Notes: generated by a model not told the origin, from the sequence alone. Counted from the first letter of the stretch, positions 27,976 through 36,853 are shown. The stretch: DNA of 64,000 bases from Mesorhizobium sp. B2-4-15 (GCF_006658505.1 NZ_VFUZ01000006.1:186001-250000), one strand, 5' to 3'. Translations and numbers: made by a program.

Positions 27976-28182
27976 TCAGTGGCTGCCAAACAGATTACGG
28001 TCGCTGCCCTGAACGACGGGCTGCTTGGCCGCGGGCTCCGACTTTTTGATCGAAGCCGTGTACGAGTTGTCGACGGTAGCGGCCGGCTGGTTGGCGTTGG
28101 CCGAGCCATAGTTGTCGCTGCCGGCGAAGGCGGCGCCCATGGCAACGAGCATGGCGGCTGCGGTAAGCGCGATCTTGGTCAT
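27976..28182 (-). CDS. Small secreted DUF680-type protein
   Basis: 68 residues with a signal peptide (MTKIALTAAAMLVAMGAAFA) and a mature part GSDNYGSANANQPAATVDNS that ends GSDRNLFGSH, characteristic of the DUF680 family found almost only in rhizobia and relatives. AGGAG lies ten bases before the ATG. Function unknown, probably periplasmic. It is one of the better taxonomic hints in the window. Confidence 0.85.
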   Translation of the reverse strand: MTKIALTAAAMLVAMGAAFAGSDNYGSANANQPAATVDNSYTASIKKSEPAAKQPVVQGSDRNLFGSH

Positions 28183-28323
28183 GTTGAATACTCCTGGTTT
28201 TCAAGGCTGGTTGTTTCTGGGAGTGGCTGCTGGCCGTCTCCGTGTTTGCTTGCGTCTGTTGTATGAAGCCTTTGAGTTCGAATAGAAATTGACAGAAAAT
28301 GGCGATCTGATATTCACAAATGA

Positions 28324-29238
28324 ATGACAGAGATCGACTGGAACCTGATCAAGAGTTTTGTCACCGTGGCGGAGACCGGCAGCCTGTCCGCCGCCGCGCG
28401 AAAGCTCGCCGCGAGCCAGCCGACGCTTGGCCGCCACATCGCCGAGTTGGAACAAGCGCTGGGCGTGACGCTGTTCCGGCGCGGCCGAAGCGGCTACGCG
28501 TTGACTGAGGCCGGCAGCACGCTTTTCGAACGCGGCCGGGCGGTGAGCGAGCAGGCCAGCGCCTTCTCACGCCTGGCGCTGGGGTCCGTCGAGGCCATCG
28601 AAGGCAGCGTGCGCATCGCGGCCAGCGAGGTGGTGGCTGCCTATGTTCTGCCGGAGATGACCGCCAGGCTTGCCGTCGAGGAGCCTGGCATCGAGCTCGA
28701 AATCGTCGCTTCGAATCAGGTTGAAAATCTCCTGCGCCGGGATGCCGACATCGCCATCCGCATGGTCAAGCCGGCGCAGAACGAGCTGGTGGCGCGCAAG
28801 GTCGCGGACATACCGCTGCGCACTTGCGCGGCGATATCCTATCTCGACCGGCGAGGCCGCCCGCGGGAGCTCGGCGATCTGGCCGCCCACGATCTGGTGG
28901 GCTTCGACCGCAGCGACGATATGATCCGCGCTTTTGCCCAGTTCGGCATCTCATTGACCCGCAATGCTTTCCGTTTCAGGGCGGACAACCAGATCGTTCT
29001 GTGGGAAGCGCTGCGGACTGGAAATGGCATCGGCATCGGTCAGGAGCCGCTGATCCGCCGCGACCCGTTGATGGAAGTGGTGCTGCCGGACCTGCCGCTG
29101 CCGGTATTGCCGGTTTGGCTCGCGATGCATCGGGATGTCCGCACCAGCATACGTATCCGCCGGGTGGCGGATTTCCTGCATGAAGAATTGAAGCTTTATT
29201 CGGCCGGCGCCGGGTCGGGAGCGAATTCGGCGCGGTGA
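28324..29238 (+). CDS. LysR-family transcriptional regulator
   Basis: 304 residues. The winged HTH is at residues 5-65 (NLIKSFVTVAETGSLSAAAR, then ASQPTLGRHIAELE), followed by a substrate-binding domain (GSVRIAASEVVAAYVLPEM, LLRRDADIAIRM, GNGIGIGQEPLI). It is divergent from the DUF680 gene (141-bp gap), which is its nearest possible target. No catabolic operon lies alongside. Confidence 0.88.
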   Translation: MTEIDWNLIKSFVTVAETGSLSAAARKLAASQPTLGRHIAELEQALGVTLFRRGRSGYALTEAGSTLFERGRAVSEQASAFSRLALGSVEAIEGSVRIAASEVVAAYVLPEMTARLAVEEPGIELEIVASNQVENLLRRDADIAIRMVKPAQNELVARKVADIPLRTCAAISYLDRRGRPRELGDLAAHDLVGFDRSDDMIRAFAQFGISLTRNAFRFRADNQIVLWEALRTGNGIGIGQEPLIRRDPLMEVVLPDLPLPVLPVWLAMHRDVRTSIRIRRVADFLHEELKLYSAGAGSGANSAR

Positions 29239-29575
29239 GCAAGCCCCGCCAGACGGGCTTCACGTCGGCTCCAGTCGCAGTTCGACAGTACCGGATTCAG
29301 AAGCCTTTTCTGATGTATGGTCCGTCGGACAACAGCCGGTGGGCGGTATGGCCCATTCCAGGAGCCTGGCGCTATCGTCCATATACCGAGATTTTCGGCC
29401 TGGTGCTCGATCTCGCTGCCCTCTGGGCATGTAAACCCGCCCGTTCTTTGCAACCCACCGGACGGACATGCCTCCATCTCCGCAAATTCCAATTCGCGTT
29501 ATTCCAGTCGACCAGCAGGTGTGTTACTACGTCGATGAATTGTTACGTTATTTCCTAACGAGAATATGAATCGAA
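29239..29575. other. Region upstream of zur, no gene recognised
   Basis: A plus-strand frame at 29235-29558 and two minus-strand frames exist but show no known motifs and are rich in rare residues such as Trp and Cys. The right part becomes AT-rich and holds a GTTA-N5-TAAC element, consistent with the zur promoter. Confidence 0.45.
29547..29559. promoter_or_regulatory. Candidate Zur box before zur
   Basis: GTTATTTCCTAAC has the GTTA-N5-TAAC form also seen at 32408-32420 and, with one mismatch, at 36841-36853. It is 16 bases before the zur start, suggesting autoregulation. Confidence 0.4.
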
Positions 29576-30001
29576 ATGCCTGATCCACACTCAACAGATC
29601 CGGCCTTCAGTGGTCTGACCAAGAACCAGTCGCTGGTCCTGGAGACTATTGCCAAGGCGCGTAGGCCGATCGGCGCTTACGAGATTTTGAGGGAGTTGGC
29701 GCCTCGAGGGATCAGATCACCCGTGCAGATCTATCGGGCGGTCAACAGCCTTATTCAATGCGGTATCGTCCACAAGGTCGAGAGCATCAACGCGTTTGTG
29801 CGCTGCACCGACGCGCATCCCCATCATGGACAAACAACGATCCTCGCAATTTGTGATGACTGCGGAACTGTTGTTGAACATCACGACGAGACGGTCGACC
29901 GCCGGCTTGTGGCCTGGGCCAAACAGGAGGCCCTCGAGGTCAACGCCGTCACTATCGAACTCAAAGTGCGATGCGCCAATTGCAGTGCTTTAGCCCCCTG
30001 A
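29576..30001 (+). CDS. zur: Fur-family zinc uptake regulator
   Basis: 141 residues. An N-terminal winged HTH (LTKNQSLVLETIAKARRPIG, later PVQIYRAVNSLIQCGIVHKV) precedes a dimerisation domain with HPHHG (H81, H83, H84) and two CxxC pairs at C93/C96 and C133/C136, the structural zinc site. Zur represses zinc import genes when zinc is sufficient. Assignment as Zur rather than Fur or PerR rests on the Zur-like N-terminus and on the flanking zinc genes: a CobW-type GTPase and a ZnuACB importer within 7 kb, both with matching palindromes. Confidence 0.85.
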   Translation: MPDPHSTDPAFSGLTKNQSLVLETIAKARRPIGAYEILRELAPRGIRSPVQIYRAVNSLIQCGIVHKVESINAFVRCTDAHPHHGQTTILAICDDCGTVVEHHDETVDRRLVAWAKQEALEVNAVTIELKVRCANCSALAP

Positions 30002-30161
30002 CGAACACCAAAACCCGGATCTAGTACGGCAACTATTTGGGGGTGACCGCCAAGGTCATAGCTGTGGATTCCCCCATGCGTACCGGCTTTGGCATAGGCC
30101 GATGGCCGAAACCGCGAACACCATGCCCCGTGGGCATTGCGAACCCGTCAATAACCTGGGC

Positions 30162-31037
30162 TCAGTCGAATTCGAGGAGGAATGGTGCGATCATCTCGCA
30201 GGTCAGATCGGGAAACTCCTCATAGAACGAGAGCTTACCGCGCGGCAGTTCGACGGTCAGAACATCGGGGAGCGATGCGAGGCCGGTCATCTCCGCCTTC
30301 GACTTGCGTGGAGTTCCGCCACCGTAGGCGACAAGTATCTTCGTCGGGATACGTCGCGCGCTTTCCTGGAAGGCGTCGCGATCGATGAACGGATCGAGTT
30401 CCCCGGCGACGAAGCGGAAGGAAGCGTAGCGGGCGCCAGGCGCTTCGGTAACCGCGCGTTTTTCGGCCATACGCTCTGGCGTCAGCCAGGTCGGATCGGC
30501 ATAGACATGGCCGCGCGCCATCAAGCCGATCACTGTGCTGTTCACATTGAGCCGATAGATGACAGACCCGATCAGCGGCAGGTCGACAGCCTTGACCAGC
30601 CCGCGAAACAGCGCCATGCGCCTGCCGGTCATGGTTGGAAGCGGCCCACGCCAAGTCGGCGACAACAGGCACAGACGACCGAATCCTGCCGGATTTTCGG
30701 CGGCCTCCGCCAGCACATAGCCCGCGGCGTGGCCTGCCGCGATGGTGGCGGCCGGCTGAACGATACTCTCCATGACAAAGCGCAGGAATGTACGATGGAG
30801 TTCCGGGCGCCAGTCGACCCTAGGGCGAGGCAAGGTGCCGAAGCCGGGCCAGTCGATGGCAGTCGTCGCGAAGGAGGTACCGAGCCGCTCCTGCAGCGAT
30901 CGCATCTCGGTACGGGTCGAGATTGAGCTGAGCGCCGGCAGCAGGAGCAGGTTCTTGCCCGCTCCAAAACGGGTCAGGCCGATGGCGACCTTTTTGCCAT
31001 CGGCGCTCCATTCAATCTGATCCTCGATCCAGTCCAT
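30162..31037 (-). CDS. Alpha/beta-hydrolase-fold protein with degenerate nucleophile elbow
   Basis: 291 residues. Features of the fold are LLLLPALSSISTRTEM, TAIDWPGFGTLPRP, the elbow AAGHAAGYVLAEA and a C-terminal ILVAYGGGTPRKSK. The usual G-x-S-x-G nucleophile is replaced by G-H-A-A-G, so serine-hydrolase activity seems lost unless another residue serves. It is the third gene of a probable operon behind the CobW-type GTPase and a small conserved gene (4-bp gap). Role unknown; the context suggests zinc-limitation response. Confidence 0.7.
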   Translation of the reverse strand: MDWIEDQIEWSADGKKVAIGLTRFGAGKNLLLLPALSSISTRTEMRSLQERLGTSFATTAIDWPGFGTLPRPRVDWRPELHRTFLRFVMESIVQPAATIAAGHAAGYVLAEAAENPAGFGRLCLLSPTWRGPLPTMTGRRMALFRGLVKAVDLPLIGSVIYRLNVNSTVIGLMARGHVYADPTWLTPERMAEKRAVTEAPGARYASFRFVAGELDPFIDRDAFQESARRIPTKILVAYGGGTPRKSKAEMTGLASLPDVLTVELPRGKLSFYEEFPDLTCEMIAPFLLEFD

Positions 31038-31041
31038 GCCT

Positions 31042-31371
31042 TCAATGCTGTTTGACGTTCACCTTTCGGGGTGAACCCTCCGTCTCCTGGCTGGGAAGCC
31101 GCCGCTCGATTTGCAACGCGAGTGCAATGTCAGGCTTTCCAATCATTGCCGCTGCCTTGCCGACGCGCAAGCAGCGCATCGGACGCCCCTCCTCGAATAT
31201 GCTGATGACGGTCTCCAGATCAGGACAGCCGGATTCGCGGCAGCGAACCTCCGTAACGGTGATTGCGACATCTTCCTTCAGATCAAGCCCATTGCGTATC
31301 CATTGTCTGATCCTGTCGGCATTCGATGATGACGGCCCCCGTCTGGGAGCAAAGGGATTGACGAATTTCAC
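31042..31371 (-). CDS. Small conserved protein of unknown function next to CobW
   Basis: 109 residues from GTG 31371, chosen because the product then starts VKFVNPFAPRRGPSS just after the GTPase stop; the frame continues to 31491 but would overlap that gene by 88 bases. The conserved part reads ITVTEVRCRESGCPDLETVI, then FEEGRPMRCLRVGKA. Two cysteines in CRESGC could bind metal. I recall similar proteins beside CobW/YjiA genes in proteobacteria, but the function is not known to me. Confidence 0.65.
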   Translation of the reverse strand: MKFVNPFAPRRGPSSSNADRIRQWIRNGLDLKEDVAITVTEVRCRESGCPDLETVISIFEEGRPMRCLRVGKAAAMIGKPDIALALQIERRLPSQETEGSPRKVNVKQH

Positions 31372-31402
31372 CAGCTTCGCAGCCTCTCTTGATCGGCAAG
31401 GA

Positions 31403-32365
31403 TTACGCCCGGCACTCCATGAAGCCGCTTTCGATGATGTCCTTCGGCAGATTGCGACCGATGAAGACAAGGCGACTGATCCGTTCCTCATCGGCCTTCC
31501 ATGGCCGCTGGTGATCGCCCTCGAGCAGCATATGGACGGCTTGCACCACGAAGCGGTCGTCGTCTTGCTTGAAAGCGAGAATGCCCTTCATGCGCAACAT
31601 GTCCATGCCGAACCGCTGCGTGATCGCCTGGAGCCATGGCAGGAATTTTTTCGGGTCGAGCGCTTCCTTGGTGACCAGAGCGAAGCTGGTAACATGGTCA
31701 TCATGCTCATGCTCGTGGAACTCGACGAGGAAATCCGGCTCCACGTCAAGGATCCGGTCGAGGTCGAATGAATTGCGACCGAGAACCTTGTCGAGATCGA
31801 CGTCGCAACGCTGCGTGCGGTGGATGGAAACGGTGGGATTGATGCGCCGGATGCGGCTTTCGACCTCCTTCAGTTCCTCGGCCGAGACGAGGTCGGTCTT
31901 GTTGAGCAGCACCGTGTCGGCGAATGCCAACTGCTCCTGGGCTTCGTGCGCTTCATCGATCTCGCCGAGCAGATGCTTGGCGTCGACCACGGTCACGATG
32001 GAATCGAGCCTGGTCTTGGAGCGAACGTCCTCGTCAACGAAAAAAGTCTGCGCGACCGGCGCCGGGTCGGCGAGTCCGGTCGTTTCCACCAGGATCGCGT
32101 CGAAACGGTCGCGACGGCGCATGAGGCTGTCGATGATGCGGATAAGATCGCCGCGTACCGTGCAGCAGATGCAGCCATTGTTCATCTCGAACACTTCTTC
32201 ATCGGCGTCGATGATAAGATCGTTGTCGATGCCGACCTCGCCGAACTCGTTGACGATGACAGCATATTTCTTGCCGTGATTTTCGGACAGGATACGGTTC
32301 AGAAGCGTGGTTTTGCCCGCGCCGAGATAGCCGGTCAGCACGGTCACGGGAGTCTGGGTCTGCAT
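31403..32365 (-). CDS. CobW/COG0523-family zinc-type metallochaperone GTPase
   Basis: 320 residues. Walker A is GYLGAGKTTLLN, the metal site is the CxCC motif in NNGCICCTVRGD, and the GTPase motifs ETTGLADPAP and LLNKTDL follow. A short His/Asp cluster (FHEHEHDDH, about residue 217) is a possible extra metal site. COG0523 proteins under Zur deliver zinc to key enzymes during zinc shortage (ZNG1 and YeiR types). A perfect GTTA-N5-TAAC palindrome is 43 bases upstream, supporting Zur control. It heads an operon with a small conserved gene and an alpha/beta-hydrolase-like gene. Confidence 0.9.
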   Translation of the reverse strand: MQTQTPVTVLTGYLGAGKTTLLNRILSENHGKKYAVIVNEFGEVGIDNDLIIDADEEVFEMNNGCICCTVRGDLIRIIDSLMRRRDRFDAILVETTGLADPAPVAQTFFVDEDVRSKTRLDSIVTVVDAKHLLGEIDEAHEAQEQLAFADTVLLNKTDLVSAEELKEVESRIRRINPTVSIHRTQRCDVDLDKVLGRNSFDLDRILDVEPDFLVEFHEHEHDDHVTSFALVTKEALDPKKFLPWLQAITQRFGMDMLRMKGILAFKQDDDRFVVQAVHMLLEGDHQRPWKADEERISRLVFIGRNLPKDIIESGFMECRA

Positions 32366-32407
32366 GGCGGGAAACTCCGTTGAGGGACGGTTTTCATCTT
32401 GTTATCG

Positions 32408-32420
32408 GTTATAGTATAAC
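32408..32420. promoter_or_regulatory. Candidate Zur box in the cobW/hupE divergent region
   Basis: GTTATAGTATAAC is a perfect 13-bp palindrome, 43 bp before the CobW-type GTPase and about 450 bp before the HupE-like gene. Same GTTA-N5-TAAC pattern as the element before zur. Confidence 0.6.
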
Positions 32421-32869
32421 GTATCAAGCAGAAAGATGTGGGACTTGGGCGGATGCATCCACGCTTCACCGCGCATGGATCGGCGGTGGCCGCCGGTGCC
32501 GCTGGCAAGCCTCTAGAGATCGACGATACCTGGCACCGGTCGAGGCCAAGGAAGTCGAGAAACTAATCATTCGAGAGCCTTACAGAAAGCGATCGAATGG
32601 CTTAGAAATCCGACAAATGGTCGGCTGTCCCAGCGAGAGGCGCGTGAACCAAACGCTATTTGTCGAGCTTGTGTGGGACCAGACGGTCGGATCGACTGCT
32701 ATTGGACAAAGGGCGATGTACTGGCGAAGTGATGGGGGCAGTTCCCGATATCTGCGTGATCGAATTGAAACTCGCCGATAATTCCAACCGACCCACTACC
32801 CATAAAAGTCCTATTTTGATGGCTCCATCAACGGCAATTGGCATTTTGGCAATCGTGGCAGGTCCGTGA
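32421..32869. other. Gene-free stretch between cobW-type and hupE-type genes
   Basis: No frame on either strand shows a recognisable protein; short plus-strand frames in 32380-32869 lack ribosome-binding sites. It probably carries the hupE promoter. Nothing else seen. Confidence 0.4.
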
Positions 32870-33514
32870 GTGGCGCAGTTTCCTGAAGAAAAAGCGAGCC
32901 TGCCGTCCGGCAGACACGAAATCCGGCTTGGCTACTATTCTTACCGTCTCGTGGCGGCTGCGACCGCTTTGACGGCCGGGTCCACAATGGCGCAAGCGCA
33001 TATCATTCAGTCAGGGACAGGTGGATTTGGCAGCGGCTTTGAACATCCGCTGACCGGGCCCGATCATTTCCTGGCGATGTTTGCTGTGGGACTGTGGGGC
33101 GCCCAGATCGGCGGACGTTCGATCTGGACGCTGCCGGTTGCGTTCCCGCTGATCATGGTCATGGGCGGGATCGCCGGGATTGCAGGAGTCGCGCTGCCCG
33201 GTGTCGAGATTGGTATCGCTCTCTCGATCATGGCCTTGGGGCTTGCCATTGCATGTGCTTGGCGGCCGGCGGAATGGGTCGCGTTGCTTATGATTGCGGT
33301 GTTTGCAATCTGCCATGGATACGCCCATGGGGCGGAACTGCCGAATGCAGCCGACCCTGCCGACTATGCCATTGGGTTTGTCATCGCCACCGGCTTGATC
33401 CACCTGCTGGGCATCGGAGTCGGACTTCTGCTGGGCAAGGCATTCGGCGGGCGGTTGTCCCAGGCCTTGGGCGGATTGATCGCGGCGGGAGGCGTCTATT
33501 TCCTTGCCGTCTGA
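32870..33514 (+). CDS. HupE/UreJ-family metal permease
   Basis: 214 residues with a hydrophobic leader (VAAATALTAGSTMAQAH) and about six further membrane helices. Family marks are HPLTGPDHFLAMFAVGLW (HP-x4-DH) and ICHGYAHGAEL, whose His and Asp/Glu residues bind metal. HupE/UreJ proteins import nickel or cobalt; here the neighbours are zinc genes and a Zur-type box is upstream, so zinc or a Zn/Co transport role is possible. GTG start at 32870 with a weak ribosome-binding site. The stop overlaps the next gene. Confidence 0.8.
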   Translation: MAQFPEEKASLPSGRHEIRLGYYSYRLVAAATALTAGSTMAQAHIIQSGTGGFGSGFEHPLTGPDHFLAMFAVGLWGAQIGGRSIWTLPVAFPLIMVMGGIAGIAGVALPGVEIGIALSIMALGLAIACAWRPAEWVALLMIAVFAICHGYAHGAELPNAADPADYAIGFVIATGLIHLLGIGVGLLLGKAFGGRLSQALGGLIAAGGVYFLAV

Positions 33515-34280
33515 AGCAACTCCCGGGCGATTCCTGCTTCGATGGTCGGGCCCGGTTCTGGCTGTCGCCGGGATCGCAATGATCGCCGCGCTCGCGGCGT
33601 CTTCCGAAAGGACACAGACATCATGGTGGATCCTCAACAGCGCCCTTTCGCCCGAACGCATCCTGCCCTTGGTCGGACTGGGCGTTGCAACCGCTTTGGT
33701 AGGCGTGAGGCTTAGAGTTCTCACACTCGCGACCTTCTTGCTGGGCGAAGTGGTCGGGGCATTGGTTTACGATCGATATCTTGCCCTTATGGCCGGCGTG
33801 CCGGGCGCGACGACTCACGCTTTCCTCACTGCGCCGTTTTCGATGCTGATAATTGGCATCGCCCTTATCGTTTCCGGCCGTTTCAGAGGCTGGACAATCG
33901 CTGTGGCGGCGGCGCCGATCGGCGCTTTTTTTGCCGTCGTCATAAAGCTCACCGACCCTACCGTGAACGACCCTCGAATCCCGCTGTTTGGAACGATCAT
34001 TGCCCTCTGGGTCATTGTCGCAATCGGCCTGACCGGGCGGATTTTCCGGCCTGCATGGTACGCGATCGGCGCACGCATCCTGGGCAGTTGGCTGGTCGCG
34101 ATCGGACTTCTGCTCGGAGGCGCGGCCATCGCCACCAAGCCTCCAGCAGCCATACCCCAAACATCGGAGGCTCCATCCAATGGGTCGAGCCCTGGCAAAT
34201 ACCGCTACGAGCCTCCTGCTCCGCAATTCACCCGGCCGCGCGATCCCTTGAAGCAAGACACGCATAAGTCGATACCGTGA
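33504..34280 (+). CDS. Polytopic membrane protein coupled to the HupE-like permease
   Basis: 258 residues from TTG 33504, inside the end of the hupE-type gene (11-bp overlap), implying translational coupling. About six or seven hydrophobic helices are visible (SGPVLAVAGIAMIAALAASS, IIALWVIVAIGLTGRIF, LVAIGLLLGGAAIA), then a hydrophilic proline-rich tail. I do not recognise the family. It may be an accessory subunit of the permease. Confidence 0.6.
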   Translation: MPSEATPGRFLLRWSGPVLAVAGIAMIAALAASSERTQTSWWILNSALSPERILPLVGLGVATALVGVRLRVLTLATFLLGEVVGALVYDRYLALMAGVPGATTHAFLTAPFSMLIIGIALIVSGRFRGWTIAVAAAPIGAFFAVVIKLTDPTVNDPRIPLFGTIIALWVIVAIGLTGRIFRPAWYAIGARILGSWLVAIGLLLGGAAIATKPPAAIPQTSEAPSNGSSPGKYRYEPPAPQFTRPRDPLKQDTHKSIP

Positions 34281-34322
34281 ACGGCACGGCAGGCCTGAAG
34301 AAACGCGTGGCACCTCAGCCAG

Positions 34323-35126
34323 TCAATGCGCCGCCTTCAAACGCTGGATGAGGCCGGCGGCCAGATAGGCGGCTGCTCCGAGCGACGTGATCCAGAAGCT
34401 CGTCGGCCAATCGGTCAGGAAAGCAAGCGACAGGCTGGTCCAGGCGATGACGACCGCTAGCGCGATCGAAATAAGGATGCCTCTCAGCACGCCGCGCGCC
34501 AGGCGCAGCGTTGTTGCCGCCGGGGCGACCATCAGCGCGAAGACGAGCAGCACGCCGACGATCTGGGTGGCCTCGGCGGTCGTCACCGCGACAATGATCA
34601 TGAACATGGTCGAGACGAAATCGAGGTTCACCCCCTTTGCCTCCGCCAGTTCGGGCTGCAGGCTGGCGAAGAGCAGGGGCCGGGAAATGAAGATCAACGC
34701 CGCCAGGATCACCACGGACAGAACGGCAAGGATGATCACTGTCCGGTAACTTATGCCGAGCACGTTTCCAAACAGCACATTCGTCGCCTGTGACGCGAAG
34801 GCGGTGTAGAAATGCAGGAACAGCAAGCCGAGACCGAGCGAAAGCGTCAGCACGATGCCGATCGCGACGTCGCGATGCGCTCTTTCCCCCAGAAGCCCGA
34901 TGCCGATACCGGCCAGAACGGTGAAGACGGTCAACCCGACGAATGGCGACAGGCCGAGCAAGCCGGCGCCTGTCGCGCCGGGAAATCCGACATGGGCCAG
35001 CGCATGTCCGGCGAAGGTCTGGCCGCGCAGCACGAGGAAATATCCGACCGCCCCGGTCACGATGGCTACGACCGTGCAAGCCGCGAAGGCGTTGCGCATG
35101 AATTCGTAGTCAAACATCGTGAACAT
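34323..35126 (-). CDS. znuB: Zinc/manganese-type ABC importer permease
   Basis: 267 residues with about eight transmembrane helices of the ABC-3 family (FAGHALAHVGFPGATGAGLLG, VGVLLVFALMVAPAATTLRLAR). These permeases pair with cluster A-I binding proteins for Zn or Mn. The start lies within the last 17 bases of the ATPase gene. Third gene of a binding protein-ATPase-permease operon preceded by a Zur-type box. Zinc is inferred from that box and the nearby zur. Confidence 0.85.
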   Translation of the reverse strand: MFTMFDYEFMRNAFAACTVVAIVTGAVGYFLVLRGQTFAGHALAHVGFPGATGAGLLGLSPFVGLTVFTVLAGIGIGLLGERAHRDVAIGIVLTLSLGLGLLFLHFYTAFASQATNVLFGNVLGISYRTVIILAVLSVVILAALIFISRPLLFASLQPELAEAKGVNLDFVSTMFMIIVAVTTAEATQIVGVLLVFALMVAPAATTLRLARGVLRGILISIALAVVIAWTSLSLAFLTDWPTSFWITSLGAAAYLAAGLIQRLKAAH

Positions 35127-35904
35127 GCGCAGCGCCTTCCAACTCGATGTCGTCCGCCATGACGAAGATGCGCCCGGCTACCCGCACCACGTTGATATGC
35201 GTGCCATAAAGCTTTGACAGGACCGGACCGTTGATGACCTCATCGACGCTGCCGATCGCGGCACTGGCGTTGCCGAGATAGAGCACGGCATCGACGGCGC
35301 GCAGCAAGGGATTGATCTCGTGCGAGCAGAAAATCACGGCGATACCCAGCCGTTCGCCGACCTCGTGGACGAGTTCGATGATGGCGCGCTGATGGGCGGC
35401 ATCGAGACTGATCAGCGGCTCGTCGAGCAGGAGAAGCTTGGGGTCGCCGATCAAGGACTGGGCGATGAGGATACGTTGCCGCTCGCCCCCCGACAGTTCC
35501 GCGAATGGCCTCCGGGCGATATCGGCCGCGCCTACCTCTTCAAGCGCCTTCCATGCCATGTCTTTCTCGAGCGCCGACGCCGCCGGCCAGCGCCAGCGAT
35601 GGCCGCCCGCCGCGGTGACGACGAGATCGAAGCCGCTGATGCCGGCATGGGTCACGATGCGGCGCGCCTGCGGCATGTAGCCTATAGCGGGATTGCCGCG
35701 TGTCGGTGGCCGGCCAAGAACGGAAATCGCTCCACTGGCCGGGCGGATAAGTCCGAGGACGGCGCGCAGCATGGTCGTCTTGCCGGCGCCATTGGCGCCG
35801 AGCAGCCCTACGAACGCGCCTTGCGGAATGGAAAAGGAGACGTCGGAAAGCACCCGACGTCCCCCATAGGTCAATGTAACTCTGTCGAAGGCGATGACGT
35901 TCAT
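35110..35904 (-). CDS. znuC: Zinc/manganese-type ABC importer ATPase
   Basis: 264 residues. Walker A GANGAGKTTMLRA, Q-loop GYMPQARR, signature LSGGERQRILIAQ, Walker B LLLLDEPLISLD and H-loop FCSHEINPL are all intact. The C-terminus contains YGTHINVVRVAGRIFVM and ends HVHDV. The ATG overlaps the stop of the binding-protein gene (ATGA), and the 3' end overlaps the permease start. Confidence 0.88.
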   Translation of the reverse strand: MNVIAFDRVTLTYGGRRVLSDVSFSIPQGAFVGLLGANGAGKTTMLRAVLGLIRPASGAISVLGRPPTRGNPAIGYMPQARRIVTHAGISGFDLVVTAAGGHRWRWPAASALEKDMAWKALEEVGAADIARRPFAELSGGERQRILIAQSLIGDPKLLLLDEPLISLDAAHQRAIIELVHEVGERLGIAVIFCSHEINPLLRAVDAVLYLGNASAAIGSVDEVINGPVLSKLYGTHINVVRVAGRIFVMADDIELEGAAHVHDV

Positions 35905-36782
35905 TGCGTGCGCGCGGCAAGGGCTTTCTGCACGTCACCGATCTGGCCACCGAACCACGACTGGATCGTCTGGCCGGCGGGCTCCGTCTCAGTGACGCCT
36001 ATGACGGTGACCTTGTTCTGCTTGGCAATGTCGAGAAGGCGCGTCGTCGCTTCGTCCGTCACCTGCGAATTGTAGAACAGGATCTTGGCCGACCCGTCCT
36101 TCAGGCTGTTCTCGAACGCCGCCACCTGTGTCGCGCTCGGCTCCGTGTCGTTCATGACCGCCACCTGGAAGTCGTAATTCAACATCTTGAGGCCGAGGGC
36201 TTCAGCCATGTAGCCGAATACCGGCTCCGTAGCGGTTACCTCGGTCCCGCCATAGGCCGCCTTGACGTCATTTATCTGCTTGTTGATTGCATCCAGCGAC
36301 GACTGAAACTTCGCCAGATTGGCCTGATAATCCGCCGCGTTGGCAGGATCGAGCTTCGAAAGATCGGCGGCGAGTTGCTTGGCGATCGCCGGCAGCGTCA
36401 CCGGATTGTACCACAGATGCGGGTTGTCGCCCGACTTCTTGCCGATCAGATCCGCGGCCACGATGGTCGTGCGCTGCGTGCCGGTCGAGGCCGAAAGAAG
36501 CTTGTCCATCCAGGGGTCATAGTCCGCACCGTTGTAGATGATGATCTTGGCGTCGGCGACAGTACGCGCCGTCGACGGGCTGGTTTCGAATAGATGCGGG
36601 TCGTCGTTTGGGTTGGCAAGGATGCTGGTCACGGAAACGTGGCTGCCGCCGATCTGGCGGGCGAGATCGCCATAGAAATTCTCGGCCGCGACGATGTTCA
36701 CCTTGTCTTCGGCGTGAGCGCCACCGCCTGCCAGCAGCGTCGCCACGAACAGCAGCGCCGCCGCGAATGGAAAGGAACGCAT
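35901..36782 (-). CDS. znuA: Zinc/manganese-type ABC importer substrate-binding protein
   Basis: 293 residues with a signal peptide (FPFAAALLFVATLLAGGGAHA). Metal-site histidines of the cluster A-I family appear in NDDPHLFETSPS and GDNPHLWYNPVT, with a final acidic residue expected in the C-lobe. The His-rich loop of classical ZnuA is absent, so affinity or metal preference may differ. GAGGAG precedes the ATG. First gene of the znuA-C-B operon, with a Zur-type box about 60 bp upstream. Confidence 0.85.
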   Translation of the reverse strand: MRSFPFAAALLFVATLLAGGGAHAEDKVNIVAAENFYGDLARQIGGSHVSVTSILANPNDDPHLFETSPSTARTVADAKIIIYNGADYDPWMDKLLSASTGTQRTTIVAADLIGKKSGDNPHLWYNPVTLPAIAKQLAADLSKLDPANAADYQANLAKFQSSLDAINKQINDVKAAYGGTEVTATEPVFGYMAEALGLKMLNYDFQVAVMNDTEPSATQVAAFENSLKDGSAKILFYNSQVTDEATTRLLDIAKQNKVTVIGVTETEPAGQTIQSWFGGQIGDVQKALAARTQ

Positions 36783-36840
36783 GTCTTTCTCCTCTTGCAG
36801 TTCGAGAGGCCGGACCGGCCCCGCCCCGCGTCATTGATAC

Positions 36841-36853
36841 GTAACGGTATAAC
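36841..36853. promoter_or_regulatory. Candidate Zur box before the znuACB operon
   Basis: GTAACGGTATAAC differs by one base from the GTTA-N5-TAAC pattern found upstream of zur and of the cobW-type gene, and sits 59 bp before the binding-protein gene. Confidence 0.5.

Noticed and set aside
29235..29558. Possible 107-residue plus-strand gene between the LysR and zur genes
   Set aside because: GTG start inside the LysR 3' end, no RBS, no recognisable motif, and it covers the probable zur promoter.
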